Below are positions 1 through 9,088 of a stretch of DNA of 64,000 nucleotides, in pieces. The position numbers and the translations under genes were made by a program. The DNA lies in assembly GCA_964344765.1 (NCBI GenBank), contig CAYFOM010000002.1:1-64000 (forward strand). Reading direction: 5' to 3'. The notes under the pieces are model-generated. The model made no database searches and was not told the DNA's origin. It saw only the letters and a list, made by a program, of their open reading frames with translations. Position 1 is the stretch's first letter. Each line of letters begins with the position of its first letter. The DNA comes from JACNIZ01 sp964344765 (GTDB taxonomy: Bacteria > Planctomycetota > UBA1135).

Positions 1-105
1 GGAAGGCATTTGATGAGTCTGCTGCTTTTTACAGAAAAGATGTTGCTTGATCGAATAAAAGCCGGGCATTCAAAGAAGTAAAAGAAACCAAAGGGAGAGG
101 GAAAA

Positions 106-945
106 ATGAAAAGTGAACAAGAAACTCGTGATCAGGTCAGTAAAAACTACGCCGACGCGTTGCAGAAGACTCAGCAAGCCGCTGCAGATGCGCCGCGAAA
201 ATCTTGCTGTGGGGGATCGGCGCCGGAAGCGACGGTGGCGCAGTTAGCCGGTTACGGCCCGATCTTGGATGAGGATTTAGAAAACGCCGCGGCGAGTTCG
301 TTCGGCTGCGGCAACCCGCTCGCGTTCCAAGATGTGGAAGAGGGGCAAACCGTGCTGGACCTCGGTTCGGGCGCCGGATTGGATTTGTTGATCGCTGCTA
401 AGCGCGTCGGTCCGAACGGCAAGGTCATCGGCGTCGACATGACCGATGAAATGCTCGACGCCGCGCGCGCCAATGCGGAAAAGGCCGGGGCGACGCAAGT
501 GGAGTTGCGCAAGGGAGTGATTGAGGATCTGCCGGTTGAGGACGGCAGCGTCGATTGGGTGATATCCAACTGCGTGATCAATCTATCCACCGACAAGCCG
601 GCAGTCTTCGGCGAGGTGTCACGCGTGCTGGCGCCGGGGGGGCGCTTTGCCGTGTCGGACATCGTCGTCGAAGAGCTGCCGGATTCGTTGCGCGAACACG
701 CGGTGGCTTATTCGGCCTGCATTGGCGGTGCGATTTCGGAAGCGCAATACATCGCCGGGTTAGAAGCCGCCGGTTTGACCGACGTCAAGGTGACCGAACG
801 CGTGGTGTACAGCTACGACCAGCTCGCCGGAATTCTGACCTGTGACTTCGGTTTGGACGACGCGGCGGTCGCCGAGTTGGGTTCCGCGCTGAATTCGGTG
901 GAAGGCAAGGTTTGGAGTGCGAAATTCAGCGGCAGCAAACCGTGA
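106..945 (+). CDS. arsM: Arsenite S-adenosylmethionine methyltransferase
   Basis: Methylates trivalent arsenic with SAM in the cytoplasm, a detoxification step that leads to volatile methylarsines. The 279-aa protein has the SAM-binding motif I VLDLGSGAGLDLL at about residues 83-95. Three cysteine sites are seen: Cys34-Cys35 in KSCCGGS, Cys156 in SNCVINL and Cys205 in SACIGG. The last two match the conserved arsenic-binding cysteines of the ArsM family. A purine-rich ribosome binding site (gggagaggg) lies just before the ATG. Bases 1-105 contain no gene I can support and no clear ArsR operator. The next gene starts 40 bp downstream, and co-transcription is possible. Confidence 0.93.
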   Translation: MKSEQETRDQVSKNYADALQKTQQAAADAPRKSCCGGSAPEATVAQLAGYGPILDEDLENAAASSFGCGNPLAFQDVEEGQTVLDLGSGAGLDLLIAAKRVGPNGKVIGVDMTDEMLDAARANAEKAGATQVELRKGVIEDLPVEDGSVDWVISNCVINLSTDKPAVFGEVSRVLAPGGRFAVSDIVVEELPDSLREHAVAYSACIGGAISEAQYIAGLEAAGLTDVKVTERVVYSYDQLAGILTCDFGLDDAAVAELGSALNSVEGKVWSAKFSGSKP

Positions 946-985
946 TCTTGCGCCCATCGGCGTGAATCGCGCCTAGAATTTCGGG

Positions 986-3868
986 ATGATTTCCTCCCGA
1001 ACCCCTCGGTTCATGGCAGCAGCGCAAAAAGCGCGCGCCGGCTTCGTCGCCCTGGCCGCGTTGCTGCTGCTGCCCTCCGTTCTTCCCGCTCAACTTCAGT
1101 CGGGCACGGCTCGCCCGTGGGAGCATGAGATCTCGGATATCGAGGTCGACCCGCGCATCCAGTTTGGTCAACTGAGCAACGGCATGCGTTTTGCCTGGGC
1201 CAAGAACGGTGAACCGAAGGAACGCGTATATATGCGCCTGCACGTCGACGCCGGCTCGTTTGCCGAGTTGGATAGCGAGCATGGCATGGCCCACTTCCTC
1301 GAGCACATGGCGTTTAACGGCTCGACCAACTTTGAAGCCGGCACTTTGATCGAATGGTTCCAAGCCAACGGCATGAGCTTCGGCGCCGACACCAACGCAC
1401 ACACCGCATTTTCGGAAACGGTTTACAAGCTCGACTTGCCAAACCGCGACGAGCAGACCCTGCGCGATGGCTTGCAGGTGCTGCGCGATTTTGCTTCCGA
1501 GTTGGACATTGAAGAGGAAGAAGTTCAGGCGGAAAAAGGCGTCATTGACGGCGAGGAACGCGAACGCGACTCGGCCGGTTTCCGCGCCTTCGTCGAAATG
1601 CTTAACCGCCAGTACGACGGCACGCTGTTGGCCACGCGCTTGCCGATCGGAACCAAGGAAGTGCGCGATGCGTTTTCTTCCAAGTCGGTGCGCGCTTTTT
1701 ATGAGCGCTGGTATCGCCCGGAGAACATGACTTTGGTCATCGTCGGTGACTTGGGCGACTTCAATATCGAACCGTTGATCGAAGAATACTTCGCCGACAT
1801 GAAGGCGCCGGAGTCCGACGTCATGCCCGAGCCGGCGTTGGGGGATCCAACGATGAAGGACTTGTTCTTCCTGGTTTACAACGACGAGTTGCCGGCGGTG
1901 CAACTGACCGTTTCGATGTTGAAGCCGTATCAGCATCGTCCGGACACCAAAGCCGAACGCTTGGCCAACTTGCCGCGCAGTGCTGCGCACGCGATGTTGA
2001 ACTTGCGCTTCTCCGAATTGGTCAAGAAACCAGAGACTTCGTTCTTGTCGGCTAGCGTTGGTAATGCCGGTGGCATGAAGGTGTTTGAAGGCGGCGCGCT
2101 GAACCTGAGCGCCGACCCGGAGAAGTGGGATGCTGCAGTCGCCGAAGCTTATGTAGAGTTGCGCAAAGCGCTGAACTTCGGCTTCCAGCAAGCCGAGTTG
2201 GACGAAATTCGCGCCGACACCATTCGCGCTTTGGATGAAGCGGTGCAGCGCGAGCCGAAGGCGCACTCGAAGTCGTTGCTCAACATGATTCTTGCCGTTG
2301 TCGAGGAAGGCGGCGTGCCGAGCAACGCGGCAACCGATCGTGAAGTCGTGATGGAAGCGTTGAATGCGCTAACCGCCGAGGATTGCTTGAAGGCATTGCG
2401 CGCCAATTGGAAGGGCGGGCAATTGAGCATCACCGGCGTCGGCGGTTTGGAATTGGAGAATGAAGTGGAAGCGCTGAAGGCCGCCTATACCGCGGCGCGT
2501 GAAGCGAAGATCAAGCGTCCGGATGCCGTCGAGCGCAAGGCTTGGGCTTACGGTTCCGATCCGGCGAAGAAGGGTGAAATCACGTCGCGCACCCACGTCG
2601 AAGATATGGATGCGTGGTTGGTCACCTTCGCCAACGGTGTTCAGTTGAATCTGAAGAAGACGGATTTCAAAGAGCGCCAAATCGTCATGAATGGCCGTTT
2701 GGGCGCCGGCATGGCGGTGATGCCCGATGAGCAAACTTTGGCAGGCGGCGTTGGTGCTTTTGCTTATTCCGCCGGTGGTTTGGTTGAGCACAGCGCTGAT
2801 GACCTGCGTAGGTTGACCGCCGGCAAACAGGTCGGCGCATCGCTAACCGTTGCCGAAGATCACTTCGCCATTTCCGGTGCGACCACTGCCGAAGACATGG
2901 TCATGCAATTGGAAATGATCTGTGCGTTGATCGAGCACGGCGGTTATCGCGAAGACGGTTTGACCATGCTGAAGGCGCAGATCCCGTTGATCTATCAGCA
3001 GCTGAAGCACACTCCGAACGGACCGATGATGTTCGACTTCGCGCCGCAGCTGTTCAACGGCAATATGCGCTTGGAAATGTTCGGCATCACGATGATGGTG
3101 GCCGAAGAGGAGTTGAGCGCAGTAACCATCGACGACGTGCGTGAAGCCATGGCCGGGCCAATGAAAAATGCTCCGTTTGAGCTGACCATCGTCGGTGACT
3201 TGGATGTGGACGCGGTCATCGACGCCGCCGCGCAAACCATCGGCATGTTGCCGCCGCGCGATCCGGCCAAAGGTGTAGTACCGGAAATGACCGGCGCGAT
3301 TCAACCCAGCATTTTCATGGAGCGCGAAATCCCAACCGCCGACGAAAAGATCACATTGATGATGATCTTCCCAACCACTGATGGCTTCGACGACAACACC
3401 CGTCGCGGATTAGGTTTCCTCGGCACCGTAGTCGATGACCGCCTGCGCTTGGAAGTGCGCGAGCGCTTGGGCGCGGCATATTCGCCGGGCGCCGGCGCCA
3501 GCTCGTCGCAGGTGTTCAAAGGATTGGGTGGTTTGTTGATTCAAGCGAGCGGTGACCCAGAAAAGCAGCAAGAGCTCATCGACGCTTGCCGCAACGTTGC
3601 TGCCGACTTGATGGAGAACGGAGTCACCCAAGATGAGGTCACTCAACTCGCCGAGCCGATTCAAAACCAGTTGCGCGACGCAATGCGCACCAACGGTTAC
3701 TGGATCAACGTGCTCAGCGAAGCGCAGAGCGATCCATCCACTTTGGCAAGTTCGCGCACGGTGCTGGATTACTTCTCGAACATCAAGCCGGAGCAAATTT
3801 CGGCGTTGGCGAAGAAGTACTTGGATCCTGAAAAGGCATCTACCTTGGTCGTCAAGCCGAAGAAATGA
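986..3868 (+). CDS. Secreted M16 family zinc metallopeptidase (pitrilysin/insulinase type)
   Basis: A 960-aa protein with an N-terminal signal-like hydrophobic segment (about residues 17-36, AALLLLPSVLPAQ). The inverted zinc motif HxxEH is at His103-Glu106-His107 (HFLEHMAFNG). The third ligand is probably Glu183 in EEEEVQAEKG, 76 residues later, the usual spacing in M16 enzymes. The length fits a two-half M16 protein with an active N-terminal and an inactive C-terminal M16 domain; the C-terminal half shows an RERLGAAYSP-type motif around residue 830. Likely a periplasmic or surface oligopeptidase. Its stop codon overlaps the ATG of the following cytochrome gene (ATGA), so the two are probably translationally coupled. 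Confidence 0.92.
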   Translation: MISSRTPRFMAAAQKARAGFVALAALLLLPSVLPAQLQSGTARPWEHEISDIEVDPRIQFGQLSNGMRFAWAKNGEPKERVYMRLHVDAGSFAELDSEHGMAHFLEHMAFNGSTNFEAGTLIEWFQANGMSFGADTNAHTAFSETVYKLDLPNRDEQTLRDGLQVLRDFASELDIEEEEVQAEKGVIDGEERERDSAGFRAFVEMLNRQYDGTLLATRLPIGTKEVRDAFSSKSVRAFYERWYRPENMTLVIVGDLGDFNIEPLIEEYFADMKAPESDVMPEPALGDPTMKDLFFLVYNDELPAVQLTVSMLKPYQHRPDTKAERLANLPRSAAHAMLNLRFSELVKKPETSFLSASVGNAGGMKVFEGGALNLSADPEKWDAAVAEAYVELRKALNFGFQQAELDEIRADTIRALDEAVQREPKAHSKSLLNMILAVVEEGGVPSNAATDREVVMEALNALTAEDCLKALRANWKGGQLSITGVGGLELENEVEALKAAYTAAREAKIKRPDAVERKAWAYGSDPAKKGEITSRTHVEDMDAWLVTFANGVQLNLKKTDFKERQIVMNGRLGAGMAVMPDEQTLAGGVGAFAYSAGGLVEHSADDLRRLTAGKQVGASLTVAEDHFAISGATTAEDMVMQLEMICALIEHGGYREDGLTMLKAQIPLIYQQLKHTPNGPMMFDFAPQLFNGNMRLEMFGITMMVAEEELSAVTIDDVREAMAGPMKNAPFELTIVGDLDVDAVIDAAAQTIGMLPPRDPAKGVVPEMTGAIQPSIFMEREIPTADEKITLMMIFPTTDGFDDNTRRGLGFLGTVVDDRLRLEVRERLGAAYSPGAGASSSQVFKGLGGLLIQASGDPEKQQELIDACRNVAADLMENGVTQDEVTQLAEPIQNQLRDAMRTNGYWINVLSEAQSDPSTLASSRTVLDYFSNIKPEQISALAKKYLDPEKASTLVVKPKK

Positions 3869-6312
3869 GGCGCGCGTTCCTCGCGTGTGCGCTGAGCGGT
3901 GGGGCGGTTGTGGCCGTCCTACTGCCCGGCTGTGGTCAATCGCAAAACGATTCCGACGCCACCGGTTCCGACAAGAATGCGTATTCCGCAGAGGCCGGTG
4001 GTTCTGGGGCCGCCCATTACGTCGGTGGGCAGAAGTGCGCTGAGTGTCACGATACTGAATGGAAGTTGTGGCAGGGTTCGCACCATGATCAAGCGATGGC
4101 GGCGGCGTCGGCCGATACGGTGTTGGGCGACTTTCAAGATCGCGAACTGGAGCACTTCGGCACGACCACGCGGTTTTTTCAGCGCGACAATGCCTATTGG
4201 GTGAGCACCGCCGGCGCCGACGGCACGGTGCAGGACTTCCAAGTTTCGTGGGTGTTCGGCGTCGAGCCGCTGCAGCAATACTTGGTCGACTTTGACGATG
4301 GCCGCAAGCAAGTGCTGCCCTATTGCTGGGATTCGCGGCCGGCCGATCAGGGCGGTCAGCGCTGGTTCCATATCCACCCAAACGAGGAGGTTCCTCCAAG
4401 CGATTTGCTGCACTGGACCAAGTCCAGTCAAAACTGGAACTTCATGTGTGCCGAGTGTCACTCGACCGGGTTGACGCGCGGATATCATGAAGAAAGCGAT
4501 ACCTTCGATACGCAATGGCATGAGATCGACGTGTCGTGTGAATCCTGTCATGGACCGGGTTCCACGCACCTCGCTTGGGCGGATGCTCATGCGCAAGACG
4601 GCGATATAGCAGCGCAGGATGGGCAATCTGTTTCCGCGGAGGAAATGGGCTTGAAGCCATTGGTCAACCACGATGGTGCCATTTGGGAAATCGATTCCGG
4701 CAGCGGCAAGCCGAAGCGCAATCCGCCGTTGGAAGCGCATCGCGAAGTCAACACTTGCGCGCCTTGTCATTCACGGCGCTCGCCGCTGAGCGATGGCCAT
4801 GAACCGGGCGCCGAGTTTTTGGACGACTACATGCCGTCGCTGCTTGAGCCGTTGCTTTACCACGCCGACGGCCAAATCCTCGACGAGGTTTACGTGTGGG
4901 GTTCGTTCGTGCAATCGAAGATGCACCACGCCGGTGTCAGCTGCAGCGATTGCCACAACGCGCATTCGTTGAAGCTGAAATTTGAAGGCGACAACTTGTG
5001 CTTGCAGTGCCATCCCAGTGAGACGTTTGCCAGCAAGAAGCACCACGGCCACGACCCGTTTGCAGGCGGCAACAGCTTCGTGTCGTGCGTGGATTGCCAC
5101 ATGCCCGAAACCACATACATGGTCAACGACCCGCGCCGCGATCACTCCATGCGCGTGCCGCGGCCGGATTTGAGCGTGGCCATCGGCACACCGAATGCAT
5201 GCAACGGATGTCACGATGACCAGACTGGGCAATGGGCGGTGGAAGCGGTGGAAGAATGGGCAACCGGCCGCAACGAAGCAGGGGAAAAGTTATCTAGCGC
5301 CAATGCCGAACTGTGGCCCACTCATTACGCCACTGCATTGCATAAAGGACGCGTCGGCGCACCTGGTGCGCAACAAGCTTTGCGAGACGTCGCCGGCGAC
5401 GCCAGCCAACCAGCGATTGCTCGCGCCAGTGCGCTGATCGAGTATTCGCAGCGCGGTTATCCGGGTTTGGAATACGTGGTCGCAACCATGCCGGATGAAA
5501 CCCAAACGCCGCCGTTGCTCGACCCGGATCCGCTGTTGCGTTTAGGCGCGGCGCAAGCGGCAGCCGGATTGGCGCCGGAATTGCGCGTGCGCATTGCGGT
5601 GTCGTTGTTGCTGGATCCGGTGCGCGCCATTCGCCATGAAGCGGTGCGTCAAATTCTTCCGTTCTCGGATCAAATGCCGAAGGACGGCGAGGTCTACGAC
5701 TTGTTCCAAAAGGAGTTGGCTAGCTATCAGCGCACATTGGAAGCGACGCTGGATCGTCCGGGTACGCGTCTGAATCGCGGTTTGATGTACATGGACCTGG
5801 GCCAAACCGAGCAAGCCGAAGCCGAGTACCGCGCGGCGTTGAAGTTGGAACCACATTACGTGCCGGCGGCGATCAACCTTGCCGATTTGATGCGCGATCA
5901 GCAGCGCGACGAGGAGGGCGAAAAAACCCTACGTCGGACTTTGGAAAAAGAACCCGGCAACGCCGACTTGTTGCACTCCTTAGGCTTGTTGTTGGTTCGC
6001 TCCGATCGAACCGATGAAGCGGTCAAGCAACTGCAAGCTGCTGCCACAGCCGCGCCGGCCAATGCCCGATATGCGTTAGTACTCGGCGTGGCGCATGAAT
6101 CCTACGAGCAACCCGAAAAGGCGCGCGCGGCATATACGCGCGGCTTGATGTCGAGCCCGTGGGATCCGGAGTTACTGCTGGCGATGTTCCGCTTGTGCGA
6201 GCAAGACGGTGATTTAGAAGCGGCAAAGTCATACGCGCGGCGATTCTTGCAAGCGCGGCCCGATCATCAGCTAGGCGCCGATTTGAGCACTTGGCAGACG
6301 CAAAACGAATAA
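3865..6312 (+). CDS. Multiheme cytochrome c with C-terminal TPR repeats, lipoprotein
   Basis: An 815-aa exported protein with a lipobox-like LLPGC at residues 19-23. Eight CxxCH heme-binding motifs are visible: CAECH (residues 58-62), CAECH, CESCH, CAPCH, CSDCH, CLQCH, CVDCH and CNGCH. They span roughly the first 450 residues in a cytochrome c554/c3-like arrangement. The C-terminal third, from about residue 600, holds tetratricopeptide repeats (RGLMYMDLGQTEQAEAEYR and following). The middle part carries HEAT-like alanine-rich helices. Probably an extracytoplasmic electron carrier with a protein-interaction platform. The gene overlaps the M16 peptidase gene by 4 bp. The electron donor or acceptor cannot be read from context. 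Confidence 0.9.
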   Translation: MRRAFLACALSGGAVVAVLLPGCGQSQNDSDATGSDKNAYSAEAGGSGAAHYVGGQKCAECHDTEWKLWQGSHHDQAMAAASADTVLGDFQDRELEHFGTTTRFFQRDNAYWVSTAGADGTVQDFQVSWVFGVEPLQQYLVDFDDGRKQVLPYCWDSRPADQGGQRWFHIHPNEEVPPSDLLHWTKSSQNWNFMCAECHSTGLTRGYHEESDTFDTQWHEIDVSCESCHGPGSTHLAWADAHAQDGDIAAQDGQSVSAEEMGLKPLVNHDGAIWEIDSGSGKPKRNPPLEAHREVNTCAPCHSRRSPLSDGHEPGAEFLDDYMPSLLEPLLYHADGQILDEVYVWGSFVQSKMHHAGVSCSDCHNAHSLKLKFEGDNLCLQCHPSETFASKKHHGHDPFAGGNSFVSCVDCHMPETTYMVNDPRRDHSMRVPRPDLSVAIGTPNACNGCHDDQTGQWAVEAVEEWATGRNEAGEKLSSANAELWPTHYATALHKGRVGAPGAQQALRDVAGDASQPAIARASALIEYSQRGYPGLEYVVATMPDETQTPPLLDPDPLLRLGAAQAAAGLAPELRVRIAVSLLLDPVRAIRHEAVRQILPFSDQMPKDGEVYDLFQKELASYQRTLEATLDRPGTRLNRGLMYMDLGQTEQAEAEYRAALKLEPHYVPAAINLADLMRDQQRDEEGEKTLRRTLEKEPGNADLLHSLGLLLVRSDRTDEAVKQLQAAATAAPANARYALVLGVAHESYEQPEKARAAYTRGLMSSPWDPELLLAMFRLCEQDGDLEAAKSYARRFLQARPDHQLGADLSTWQTQNE

Positions 6313-6339
6313 GCGGCGAATGCCTAGCCGAGTCACCGG

Positions 6340-7242
6340 CTACCAAATTCGGTCGTTCCACTCCTGCGTTTTCGAAATCTCGTGGGTAGTGGAATGACTG
6401 TGACTGCGGTTATGCAGCGCCGAGACTTTGCAGCGGGTGCGATAAGAATATTCGTCGGTATTGACGAAGGTCGCCGGACGATAGTGGCCGCCATGAGCCA
6501 TCGTGCGGTCCCTTTTCTCCCAATCGAAATTAACTCGATTGGTGGCGAAGTGAATTAGCCCTTCCGTCGGCGGTTCGCCGAAATGGTTGACGATACCGGT
6601 CAATGCTCGCCAGAGCGGGAACTCGACCGCAGGGCCATCCTCGAAGAAGTTCGGATGGATGGGCAAGCCCAAGGTTTGGCCGGCGAAGGCGGCGTCGCGG
6701 TCGTTTCGGTCGAGATAGTAGATCTCGCTGCGATCTGCACCAGCCAGCAAAAAGGCGTCGACCGTTGCTTTGCCGGCTTTGGCGCTGCCTGGACCAAGCT
6801 TGAGCGCATCTTCATCCAGCCAAACTAGGACCACGGCGCGTAAGTTGACACCGGTACGCAGAACCGGAGTGGACCACTGAAAGCCGAGATGTTCGTTGGT
6901 GGTGGAATCGATCAAATACTCCACGTCTTGTTCCAATTGCAACATCAGGTCTTCGCCATGATCGATGTTGATTTCGATTTTGGCACCGCCCAAATAGTTC
7001 TGATCGTTCTTCTCCCAGTCGGCGTCGGCGGTCATTCCTTGCTGCCAGGTTGTGCCGCGGTGAAGCGGAGTGGGTAGCGCAACTTGCGATTGGAAATAGG
7101 CCGGAGTGACCTCGTGATTCTGCAGGTATTCGGAATAAGTTTGCGTGTTGTTGTAGTGATAAGCAGCCGTGCCTAAGCCGACCACAAGACGCAATACAAA
7201 TAGCACCACAATCAGCAGCAGCAGCTTGACGGGGAGTTTCAT
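6340..7242 (-). CDS. Membrane-anchored protein of unknown function
   Basis: A 300-aa protein with a single N-terminal hydrophobic segment (KLLLLIVVLFVLRLVVGLG, about residues 6-24), a signal anchor, then a soluble extracytoplasmic part. I recognise no family. A large central part is rich in acidic and aromatic residues, and the C-terminus has a His/Ser-rich stretch (HNRSHSHSTTHE). It lies 32 bp downstream of the HAAS membrane protein and on the same strand, so it is probably the last gene of the PadR operon. It converges with the cytochrome gene. Confidence 0.6.
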   Translation of the reverse strand: MKLPVKLLLLIVVLFVLRLVVGLGTAAYHYNNTQTYSEYLQNHEVTPAYFQSQVALPTPLHRGTTWQQGMTADADWEKNDQNYLGGAKIEINIDHGEDLMLQLEQDVEYLIDSTTNEHLGFQWSTPVLRTGVNLRAVVLVWLDEDALKLGPGSAKAGKATVDAFLLAGADRSEIYYLDRNDRDAAFAGQTLGLPIHPNFFEDGPAVEFPLWRALTGIVNHFGEPPTEGLIHFATNRVNFDWEKRDRTMAHGGHYRPATFVNTDEYSYRTRCKVSALHNRSHSHSTTHEISKTQEWNDRIW

Positions 7243-7274
7243 GCTCTAGTGTTGGGATCGGCGCGGCTGCATTT

Positions 7275-8000
7275 TCAATCCATCTCCTTGACCGGATTGA
7301 CCTTGCGATGGTGTTGCCGCATCACGCTGAAGTTCCAGTAGATCAGCAGCACCAACATGCCGAGCACCAGAATGTTACTCAAGTCATCGCTAAAGCCAAT
7401 CATTCGGTTGAGGACTTCAAAGCTGATGTACATCAAAACCACGTCCAGGATGGCGAGCGGAATCAAGTACAAGCCGATGATCGCCGCGTACAAACCGTAA
7501 AGCGCACCGCGGGCTGCGCGGATTTTGCTCATGGCCACGGCACTGACGCTGGGCCCGCCGATGAAACCGGCGACGCCAAACCAACCCAAAGCCAGCATGA
7601 GGTGATCGAACAGCGACTTGGTCGGCTCGATCGGGTCGCCATTGGAATCCAGTTCGACCACGCTGATCCAAAACATCATCGGTACGGCGATGAAAATCGC
7701 GCTGGCCGACCACACCATTCCAAACGGCGCGAGCACGCACAACTTGGCGTCGCCAGGCGCTACCTCGAGGCGGGCGGAGACGTCGGCGGCGTAGCTTTCG
7801 GGGTTGCCCAAATCCTGCAGGATCTCCTCCAGCCGCATCATGTCGGCGGGGCCGGGGCCGTCGTACAGCGCCGAGTCGATGTGATCTTCCACATCCTCAA
7901 GCACCGCCTCGCGGTCGACGGCATTCAGGTGGTGCAAAGCGTCGCCGATGGCGTGCACGTAAGCCGCTTTGCGGCGTTCGAGTTGGCGATCTAAGTTCAT
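7275..8000 (-). CDS. HAAS/DUF1700-type membrane protein
   Basis: A 241-aa protein. Residues 1-80 form a helical HAAS (DUF1700-like) signalling domain, with AVLEDVEDHIDSAL and a DLGNPESYAADV motif typical of the family. About four transmembrane segments follow (residues 95-115, 135-160, 170-195 and 210-230). Such proteins are usually encoded next to PadR repressors and are thought to sense or transmit membrane signals. Here the start codon overlaps the PadR stop codon (ATGA at 7997-8000), which supports coupling. Confidence 0.8.
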   Translation of the reverse strand: MNLDRQLERRKAAYVHAIGDALHHLNAVDREAVLEDVEDHIDSALYDGPGPADMMRLEEILQDLGNPESYAADVSARLEVAPGDAKLCVLAPFGMVWSASAIFIAVPMMFWISVVELDSNGDPIEPTKSLFDHLMLALGWFGVAGFIGGPSVSAVAMSKIRAARGALYGLYAAIIGLYLIPLAILDVVLMYISFEVLNRMIGFSDDLSNILVLGMLVLLIYWNFSVMRQHHRKVNPVKEMD

Positions 8001-8374
8001 GATTCTTCAGGTGTTTGCGGCATTCCGGCACGGACGAGCAGGTCGACGCCTTGGTGCATGCGCTGCCAACGCTCCTTCATCTGCTCGAGGCGGTCGCGAC
8101 CGGAGTCGGTGAGTTGAAACCAGCGCCGCGGCGGCCCGTTTTCCGACGGCATCCGGTAGGTCGAAAGGCAGCCCTCGCGGTGGAGGCGCTGCAGGATGGG
8201 GTACACCGTGCCTTCGTTCATGGTCAGGTCGGGCACCTGCTTCAGGCGTTGCACGATTAAGTAGCCGTAACCGTCCTCGCGCTGCAGCACCGCCAGGATG
8301 CACAGCTCGAGCAGGCCTTTGCGCATCTGGATGATCCAGCGCTGGCCAGGGTCGGATGGGGTACTTTTCGCCAT
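7997..8374 (-). CDS. PadR family transcriptional regulator
   Basis: A 125-aa winged-helix repressor of the short PadR type. It has the family signature KGLLELCILAVLQREDGYGY near residues 14-33, the wing motif MNEGTVYPILQRLHREG around residues 52-68, and the RRWFQLTDSGR motif around residues 83-93. It probably represses its own operon with the downstream HAAS protein and membrane-anchored unknown. A partial palindrome about 10 bp upstream of the ATG is a candidate operator. The ATG at 8374 is the natural start because the PadR domain begins soon after it. Confidence 0.9.
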   Translation of the reverse strand: MAKSTPSDPGQRWIIQMRKGLLELCILAVLQREDGYGYLIVQRLKQVPDLTMNEGTVYPILQRLHREGCLSTYRMPSENGPPRRWFQLTDSGRDRLEQMKERWQRMHQGVDLLVRAGMPQTPEES

Positions 8375-8381
8375 TGCGGTA

Positions 8382-8398
8382 TACTCTATTGCATAGTA
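8382..8398. promoter_or_regulatory. Candidate PadR operator (partial palindrome)
   Basis: An inverted repeat TACT-N9-AGTA, with an inner CTAT-TGC-ATAG dyad, lies just upstream of padR in the divergent spacer between padR and the HD hydrolase gene. PadR regulators bind short dyads close to their own promoter. This assignment rests on position and symmetry alone. Confidence 0.4.
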
Positions 8399-8509
8399 GT
8401 GGGAAATGGGGTGGGAAATTGCGCTTCGGAGTCGGAATTTTCATTCGGATCGGCGAATTTCCACTGCCGGCGCACTGCCGGGCGTCGGCCGCGCTCCTAA
8501 AGTGCGAGC

Positions 8510-9088
8510 ATGACCGCACTCGATCGCGAATCCGCTTGGCAGCACCTCTGTGAATGGACCCAAACCGAAAGCCTGCGCCGCCACGCGCGCGCCGTCGAGG
8601 TCACGATGCGGGCCGCCGCCGAGCATTACGGCGATGACAGTGACGTCGAAAAATGGGGCATTGCCGGCATGTTGCACGATGCCGACTACGAAGCTTGGCC
8701 CGAGGATCACCCCAATCGCATCGTCGCCTGGCTTGAGGAGCGCGGCGAAGACGACATCGCTTATGCGATTTCGGCGCACTACACCAAGTGGGGCAAGGAG
8801 TACAACTCCATGCTCGACAAAGCGCTGCTTGCTTGCGATGAGCTGACCGGATTGATCATGGCTTATTGCCTGCTGCGCCCCGAGGGGATCGTCGGCTTGA
8901 AGCCGAAAAGCATTAAAAAGAAGCTCAAAGACAAGCGCTTTGCCGCCGGCGTGGATCGCGGCGAGGTGACGGCCGGCGTTGAGTTGCTGGGTGTGGAGTT
9001 AGGCGCTCACATCCAGTTTTTGATCGACGCGCTGGCGCCTCACGCCGAGGAGCTCGGCTTGCAGGGAACCAATGCGGCCAGTGCCTGA
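8510..9088 (+). CDS. HD domain phosphohydrolase
   Basis: A 192-aa cytoplasmic protein related to small HD-fold hydrolases (HDIG type). It shows an early conserved His in SLRRHARAVEVTMR, the metal-binding GMLHDADYE motif near residues 48-56, then HPNRIVAWL and AISAHYTKWG. The natural substrate of these stand-alone HD proteins is not known; nucleotides or phosphoesters are usual. It is divergent from padR. Its last 49 bp overlap the 3' end of the convergent histidine kinase gene. Confidence 0.85.
   Translation: MTALDRESAWQHLCEWTQTESLRRHARAVEVTMRAAAEHYGDDSDVEKWGIAGMLHDADYEAWPEDHPNRIVAWLEERGEDDIAYAISAHYTKWGKEYNSMLDKALLACDELTGLIMAYCLLRPEGIVGLKPKSIKKKLKDKRFAAGVDRGEVTAGVELLGVELGAHIQFLIDALAPHAEELGLQGTNAASA

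Noticed and set aside
926..2266. A 446-codon open frame on the minus strand
   Set aside because: Antisense to the M16 peptidase, which has clear zinc-binding motifs; no domain is seen in the antisense product.
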